A stretch of DNA of 64,000 nucleotides from the NCBI RefSeq assembly GCF_013179735.1, contig NZ_JABMEG010000002.1:310001-374000 (forward strand), given 5' to 3'. A program made the translations under genes and the position numbers. This DNA comes from Permianibacter fluminis (GTDB taxonomy: Bacteria; Pseudomonadota; Gammaproteobacteria; Enterobacterales; Permianibacteraceae). The number at the start of each line of letters is the position of its first letter. Within the stretch, counting starts at the first letter, position 1. The notes beneath the pieces are model-generated. The model searched no databases and was not told the DNA's origin. It saw only the letters and a list, made by a program, of their open reading frames with translations. This document shows positions 59,214 to 64,000 of this stretch, piece after piece.

Positions 59214-59447
59214 GTTTTCACCTGTTTGGGGTTGGGAGTCCGGTTGGGGCCGGAATGGGGTGCCAGGGTTAGTGGCAGGTTAAAGAAACGCGTCGGGGCT
59301 GGGTTGGGACCCGGTGGCCAGCTAGAATGGCCACCCCGCATGGGCGCATATGATAAACCGGGATGGGCGATTCGTCCGCAGTCCGGCCATCATTCGGGCC
59401 CGCCGCCGCGGATTTTCATGCCAGCCCCTTAGCCAGGAACCGGACCG
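59214..59447. promoter_or_regulatory. Divergent ppiB-cysS intergenic region
   Basis: A 234-bp region with a perfect stem GGTGGCCA/TGGCCACC (59313-59320 and 59327-59334). Within its loop lies the candidate -10 box TAGAAT (59323-59328) for cysS. The -35 is unclear, since TTGGGA at 59304 is only 13 bp away. Confidence 0.35.
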
Positions 59448-60821
59448 ATGTTGCAGCTTTTCAATACCCTGACCCGCCAAAAAGAAGACTTCAAACCCAT
59501 GCAGGCCGGCAAGGTCGGCATGTATGTCTGCGGCGTCACGGTCTATGACTACTGCCATATCGGCCATGGCCGGACCTATGTCAGCTTTGATGTCATCGCT
59601 CGTTACCTGCGCTTTTCCGGTTACGACGTGACCGTGGTGCGCAACATCACCGACATCGACGACAAGATCATCAAGCGCGCCAACGAGCGCAGCACCGACT
59701 TCTCGGCGGTGGTCGAGGAATTCACCCAGGCGATGCACGATGACTTTGCCGCTCTGGGTATTCCGAAGCCGGATATCGAGCCGCGCGCCACCACCACCAT
59801 TGCCGAAATCATTGCGATGAACGAGACGCTAATCGCGCGCGGCATGGCCTATTCGACGCCGTCTGGCGATGTCTATTACCGGGTCAACAAGTTTGCCGAT
59901 TACGGTCGCCTGAGTGGTCAGAGTCTGGACGATCTTCAATCTGGCGCCCGGGTTGAGATTGGCGAAGAAAAAGAAGACCCGCTCGATTTCGCGCTGTGGA
60001 AAGCCGCCAAGCCGAACGAGCCGAGCTGGGATTCGCCGTGGGGCAAAGGCCGGCCGGGCTGGCATATCGAATGCTCGGCGATGAGCAAGAAATGCCTTGG
60101 AGAACATTTTGACATTCACGGCGGCGGTTCGGATCTGCAGTTCCCGCACCATGAAAACGAAATCGCCCAGAGCGAAGGCGCCAACGGCTGCAAATTCGTC
60201 AATTACTGGCTGCACACCGGCATGGTCCAGGTCGATGCGATCAAGATGTCGAAAAGCCTCGGCAATTTTTTCACCATCCGTGAAGTACTGAAAGAATACG
60301 AACCGGAAGTCGTGCGTTTCTTCCTGCTGTCCGGCCATTACCGCAGCCAACTCAATTACAGCCAGGAAAATCTCGATGCCGCCGCCGGCGCGTTGGAGCG
60401 TTTCTACACCGCGCTGCGCGGTGTGCCGGTGGTGACTGAGCTCGCCGGTGAGGAATACGAGCAGCGCTTCCGCCACTCGATGGACGATGACTTCAACGTC
60501 CCGGAAGCCATGGCGGTGCTGTTCGATCTGGTCCGCGAAATCAACCGGTTGAAAACCAGCGACATGGACCTGGCCGCACAACTCGCAGCAATGCTGCGCC
60601 GCTTGAGTGGCGTGCTCGGTATCGCCCAGCGCGATCCGGAAGTCTACTTCAAGGCCGGCGCCGGCGATGATGCCGCCCGCATCGAAGCACTGATTCAGGA
60701 ACGACTCGACGCCCGCAAAGCCAAAAACTTTGCCCGCGCTGATGAGATCCGCAAACAGCTGACAGCAGAAGGCATTGTGCTGGAAGATGGCGCGAATGGG
60801 ACGAGCTGGAAGCGGGCGTAA
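59448..60821 (+). CDS. cysS: Cysteinyl-tRNA synthetase
   Basis: A 457-residue class I monomeric aminoacyl-tRNA synthetase. The ATP-binding HIGH motif is in [16 protein letters not shown] and KMSKS in [17 protein letters not shown]. Zinc ligands are expected from the Cys of YVCGVTVYD, the Cys of HIECSAMSK and the HHENE segment. The C-terminal DALR-like anticodon domain ends in [13 protein letters not shown]. It is divergent from ppiB, as in E. coli. Confidence 0.97.
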   Translation: MLQLFNTLTRQKEDFKPMQAGKVGMYVCGVTVYDYCHIGHGRTYVSFDVIARYLRFSGYDVTVVRNITDIDDKIIKRANERSTDFSAVVEEFTQAMHDDFAALGIPKPDIEPRATTTIAEIIAMNETLIARGMAYSTPSGDVYYRVNKFADYGRLSGQSLDDLQSGARVEIGEEKEDPLDFALWKAAKPNEPSWDSPWGKGRPGWHIECSAMSKKCLGEHFDIHGGGSDLQFPHHENEIAQSEGANGCKFVNYWLHTGMVQVDAIKMSKSLGNFFTIREVLKEYEPEVVRFFLLSGHYRSQLNYSQENLDAAAGALERFYTALRGVPVVTELAGEEYEQRFRHSMDDDFNVPEAMAVLFDLVREINRLKTSDMDLAAQLAAMLRRLSGVLGIAQRDPEVYFKAGAGDDAARIEALIQERLDARKAKNFARADEIRKQLTAEGIVLEDGANGTSWKRA

Positions 60822-60843
60822 GCATCCCTCGCGTTATTCGGAC

Positions 60844-60879
60844 AAAGAGAAGGGTGCGCCACGCGCGCCTTTTCTTTTT
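60844..60879 (+). terminator. Intrinsic terminator after cysS
   Basis: AAGGGTGCGC (60850-60859) pairs with GCGCGCCTT (60863-60871) across CAC with one wobble pair, and TTTCTTTTT follows. Confidence 0.65.
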
Positions 60880-60978
60880 CGATACGCGACGAGCATTTCG
60901 AGCGAACAAAGTCGGATGGTGCGCATGGCACACCCCACAAGAGATGGCATGGCCAACAATGAGCAAGGAGTAACGCTG

Positions 60979-61401
60979 ATGCAGGAACAACGCCACGACT
61001 TTACCGAGCCATTGCGTGCGCCGCTCGCCGCACTGGGGCTGGCGCTGATCATTATCGGAGCCTTTCTGCTGATTTACATCGGCTATCTGGTCTATCAGAT
61101 CATCAATCATCCGGAAGACGTGCGCATTGTCGCGTTTCTGTTGGAACAGGTCCGGCTGGAAGATAAAGCGATATTCGGCATGGCGGCCGATCAGGCTTTT
61201 GAGGTCAACTGGTCGCAATCGCTGCGGACTGTGATGTTTATCTTCATTGGTGTGATGGTATTGAGCGTGCTGGCCAGCATTCTGAAAACCTTGATCGCTG
61301 CCGGTGTCCAGATTTTGCGGCTGGCAACTGGTCAATCCGAGCAGGACAAGAAGGCAAATGCCAAGTCGTATCAGAGCGATGCGATCGACCGCGGAAACTG
61401 A
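60979..61401 (+). CDS. Hypothetical two-helix membrane protein
   Basis: A 140-residue protein with two strong transmembrane helices (LAALGLALIIIGAFLLIYIGY near residue 15-40 and VMFIFIGVMVLSVLASILKTL near 85-110) and a charged tail (SEQDKKANAKSYQSD). The ATG at 60979 has AAGGAG eight bases upstream; earlier in-frame starts at 60949 and before lie in the cysS terminator region. I cannot assign a family. It lies downstream of cysS after a terminator, so it probably has its own promoter. Confidence 0.65.
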   Translation: MQEQRHDFTEPLRAPLAALGLALIIIGAFLLIYIGYLVYQIINHPEDVRIVAFLLEQVRLEDKAIFGMAADQAFEVNWSQSLRTVMFIFIGVMVLSVLASILKTLIAAGVQILRLATGQSEQDKKANAKSYQSDAIDRGN

Positions 61402-61456
61402 TTCCCCTCCTTTTTAAGGAGTGGCTAGGGGTGGTTGCGGAGGTTGAAAGCGATTT

Positions 61457-61486
61457 GCTCTGATTAGGGAAGCTCTGATTAAGTCG
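61457..61486. repeat. 15-bp direct repeat at the left edge of the MITE-like element
   Basis: GCTCTGATTA occurs at 61457-61466 and again at 61472-61481, a 15-bp period. The second copy is the left inverted end of the MITE-like element. Confidence 0.65.
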
Positions 61487-61618
61487 TCAACTACCGTTCG
61501 TGGTGAGCTCGTCCCGCAAGGGGATTTCCTGCGGTCATCGAACCACAGAAAGCCGATATTTCAGCGTAATTCTGTTCACCCTTCGACAAGCTCTGGGCGA
61601 ACGGAGACTTAATCAGAG
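61473..61618. mobile_element. MITE-like element with exact 13-bp inverted ends
   Basis: CTCTGATTAAGTC at 61473-61485 and its exact reverse complement at 61606-61618 bound a 146-bp segment. The segment contains TTCGACAAGCTCTGGGCGAA, the core of a very common intergenic repeat in proteobacteria whose spurious translation reads FAQSLSKGE on the minus strand. Partial complementarity extends several bases outside both ends. No transposase is encoded, so it would be non-autonomous. No target-site duplication was identified. Confidence 0.5.
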
Positions 61619-61683
61619 TCTCCTTAGCTTGTTGCGGGCTGAGCTCAACCACCCCCAAACCCCTCCTTGACAAGGAGGGGGGT

Positions 61684-61709
61684 AAAAAGGCGCCATTGGC
61701 GCCTTTTTT
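61684..61709. terminator. Bidirectional terminator downstream of the acyltransferase gene
   Basis: AAAAAGGCGCC-ATT-GGCGCCTTTTTT: a perfect stem with A-run on one side and T-run on the other, serving the minus-strand acyltransferase gene and the plus-strand unit. Confidence 0.9.
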
Positions 61710-61745
61710 ATTTGTCTTGATTGCTGGTTTTGATAAAGACCGGAA

Positions 61746-62639
61746 TCAAGTCTGGGTCAGCATCAGCTCGATACGACGGTCTTTCTCTTCCCAGATGCCG
61801 TTCAGCCAGGCTTGAAAACGGATGCGGTAGTCCTTGTCGTCTTCGTAGTTGCCGAGCAGTTCGCCGGTAATTGGCAAGCTGCGGACATGCACGCGAATAT
61901 CGGTGACCTTGCCACAGAGAAAATCCCAGAAGCTGTGGCTGGCTTCCGGATAGACGATGGTGACATCGAGAATGCGGTGCAGCTGTTCGCCCATGGCGGT
62001 GAGGACAAAACCGGCGCCGCCGGCTTTCGGCTTCAGCAAATGTTTGAACGGCGACTGGGTCTGAGCTTTCTTTTCCGGGGTGAAGCGGGTGCCTTCTACG
62101 AAGTTCATGATGGAAACCGGCATGGTGCGGAATTTTTCGCAGGCCTTGCGGGTGGTTTCCATGTCTTTGCCTTTCATCTCCGGGTGCTTGGCCAGATAGC
62201 TTTTGCTGTAGCGCTTCATGAACGGAAAATCGAGCGCCCACCAGCCAAGGCCGATCACCGGCACCCAGATCAGCTCCTTCTTCAGAAAGAATTTCATGAA
62301 TGGAATGTGGCGGTTGAAGATTTTCTGCAGCACCAAAATATCGGCCCAGCTCTGGTGGTTGGAAATCACCAGATACCAGTCATCCAGCTTCAGCGCATCG
62401 ACGCCCTCAACGTGCCAGCGGATTTTCTTGGTCAGTGCGTGAATGCCGTTATTGATGCTGATCCAGGCCGTGGCCAAGCCGTTCAGCAAGCGATTGCACA
62501 GAATCCGGACCGGGTTGAGCGGCAGACATAGCTTGACCAGCGCAATGGTGAACAGCGGGGCACAGATAAGCAGGGTGTTCAGCGAAATCAGTAGCATCGA
62601 GACGATGCCTTTGATGGGGCCGGGCAGAAAACGGAGCAT
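61746..62639 (-). CDS. PlsC-like 1-acyl-sn-glycerol-3-phosphate acyltransferase (YihG type)
   Basis: A 297-residue membrane acyltransferase. The N-terminal 45 residues are hydrophobic. The catalytic motif I is ISNHQSWADILVLQ (NHX4D near residue 93), and motif III is NFVEGTRFTPEK. Motif II and IV regions (FMKFFLKKELIWVPVIG, VTIVYPEA) are also as in the E. coli YihG family, which makes phosphatidic acid with a preference for unusual acyl chains and affects membrane lipid composition. It is separated from the AT-rich orphan upstream by 28 bp and ends at a strong terminator. Confidence 0.88.
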   Translation of the reverse strand: MLRFLPGPIKGIVSMLLISLNTLLICAPLFTIALVKLCLPLNPVRILCNRLLNGLATAWISINNGIHALTKKIRWHVEGVDALKLDDWYLVISNHQSWADILVLQKIFNRHIPFMKFFLKKELIWVPVIGLGWWALDFPFMKRYSKSYLAKHPEMKGKDMETTRKACEKFRTMPVSIMNFVEGTRFTPEKKAQTQSPFKHLLKPKAGGAGFVLTAMGEQLHRILDVTIVYPEASHSFWDFLCGKVTDIRVHVRSLPITGELLGNYEDDKDYRIRFQAWLNGIWEEKDRRIELMLTQT

Positions 62640-62667
62640 GTGCGACTCTAAAAGGGCTGTTGAGTAA

Positions 62668-63033
62668 CTATTTGCAGATAGGAGAATATGGTTCGATTTC
62701 CCTTAGCTGCATCATTCGCTTCTTATAATCGATATTCTTTGTGATTCTATCCCATCTCTCATATCCGGTGGAAAATTGTCCTCTCGGAGTAGAAAGAAAG
62801 TCGAGCATGGCTGGAATGTCTTCTTGAATAACCAGATTCATATCCAGGCTATCGAGATGATGTAGAACCTCGCGGCATACGGAATTGTCTTCATCCTCTT
62901 CGTCATCGACTTCAAGATCGCTTGGCCAATAGCGCATCTCAGCCCATTCATGGACTTCGACGGCCGAGAGATCGCCGCGCCCCCAAGCCGCCAGAATGTC
63001 AGCGACGTCCGCTCTTGAGACAAAAATACTCAT
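62668..63033 (-). CDS. Hypothetical acidic protein downstream of pyk, AT-rich orphan
   Basis: A 121-residue soluble protein I do not recognise. It has an acidic helical first half (VSRADVADILAAWGRGDLSA, then an acidic run DDEEDEDN) and a basic C-terminal half (KNIDYKKRMMQLREIEPY). It starts five bases after the pyk stop on the same strand, so it is probably translated from the pyk message. The 3' half is clearly AT-richer than pyk and the acyltransferase, suggesting a transferred gene. Small acidic proteins of this type are often immunity or antitoxin-like, but no toxin is near. Confidence 0.65.
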   Translation of the reverse strand: MSIFVSRADVADILAAWGRGDLSAVEVHEWAEMRYWPSDLEVDDEEDEDNSVCREVLHHLDSLDMNLVIQEDIPAMLDFLSTPRGQFSTGYERWDRITKNIDYKKRMMQLREIEPYSPICK

Positions 63034-63038
63034 TTGAT

Positions 63039-64000
<962 letters not shown>

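Larger units (their letters stand above)
61402..61683. other. Repeat-rich gap after the two-helix membrane protein gene
   Basis: About 280 bp without a gene. It holds a G/C-rich tract (61404-61440), the MITE-like element at 61473-61618 with a 15-bp direct repeat on its left flank, and the perfect CCCCTCCTT/AAGGAGGGG palindrome at 61660-61680. Confidence 0.6.

Noticed and set aside
60775-60978. N-terminal extension of the two-helix membrane protein back into cysS
   Set aside because: It runs through the cysS terminator, while AAGGAG with correct spacing supports the ATG at 60979.
61491-61673. 60-codon minus-strand frame in the gap after the two-helix membrane protein
   Set aside because: It is a translation of the MITE-like element; FAQSLSKGE is a known kind of spurious translation of a dispersed repeat.

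Overview
This window is a chromosomal segment of a GC-rich gammaproteobacterium. The backbone order rpsB-tsf-pyrH-frr-uppS-cdsA-dxr-rseP-bamA-skp-lpxD-fabZ-lpxA-lpxB-rnhB-dnaE-accA-tilS, with map divergent from rpsB, is the gammaproteobacterial arrangement, and the frr-uppS-cdsA-dxr order resembles Pseudomonas more than Escherichia. A PEP-CTERM protein, several intergenic REP-like palindromes and a miaE gene fit an environmental lineage (Pseudomonadales- or Xanthomonadales-like). The genus cannot be fixed from the sequence alone. Most of the window is core metabolism; no phage, plasmid, CRISPR array, rRNA or tRNA gene was recognised.

Layout. 1-2083 (minus): a MoxR ATPase and a truncated DUF58 protein, separated by about 530 bp of repeat-rich DNA. 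2324-5932 (plus): fadI-fadJ beta-oxidation operon, with a PsrA-like palindrome over a good sigma70 promoter. 5999-9334 (minus): a large two-component-propeller/GGDEF sensor. 9489-11637 (plus): a DUF481 outer-membrane protein and a glycerate kinase-like gene. 11772-15718 (plus): a second MoxR-DUF58-TgpA transglutaminase module. 15842-16980: miaE plus an AT-rich orphan. 17177-18753 (minus): map and a GNAT-like gene. 19062-34096 (plus): translation (rpsB, tsf, frr), UMP kinase, isoprenoid and phospholipid precursors (uppS, cdsA, dxr), site-2 protease, outer-membrane assembly (bamA, skp) and lipid A synthesis (lpxD, fabZ, lpxA, lpxB), then rnhB. 34211-35275 (minus): a secreted trypsin-like PEP-CTERM protease. 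35560-43666 (plus): dnaE, an eptA-like lipid A phosphoethanolamine transferase, accA and tilS. 43620-50161 (minus): GAF-GAF-GGDEF-EAL protein, patatin phospholipase, lytic transglycosylase and proS. 50596-57165 (plus): FmdB zinc ribbon, gltB and gltD. 57441-59213 (minus): an orphan, lpxH and ppiB. 59448-61401 (plus): cysS and a small membrane protein. 61746-64000 (minus): an acyltransferase, an orphan and the 3' part of pyk.

The genes form an envelope-biogenesis core. Lipid A is made by LpxA/LpxD/LpxH/LpxB and can be modified by the EptA-like enzyme. BamA and Skp assemble outer-membrane proteins, and UppS, CdsA and the acyltransferase supply lipid carriers and phospholipids. Two cyclic-di-GMP proteins and two MoxR modules add signalling and protein-quality functions.

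The most unusual signal is not a gene. Short degenerate tandem arrays with 14-16 bp periods recur at gene borders and inside two N-terminal coding extensions (9181, 10227, 15706, 34087, 42200, 50541, 61457). Three of them start on the stop codon of the upstream gene. Two REP-like palindrome families, a 146-bp MITE-like element with exact 13-bp inverted ends, and three back-to-back hairpins between tsf and pyrH are also present. I found no convincing new defence or biosynthetic system.
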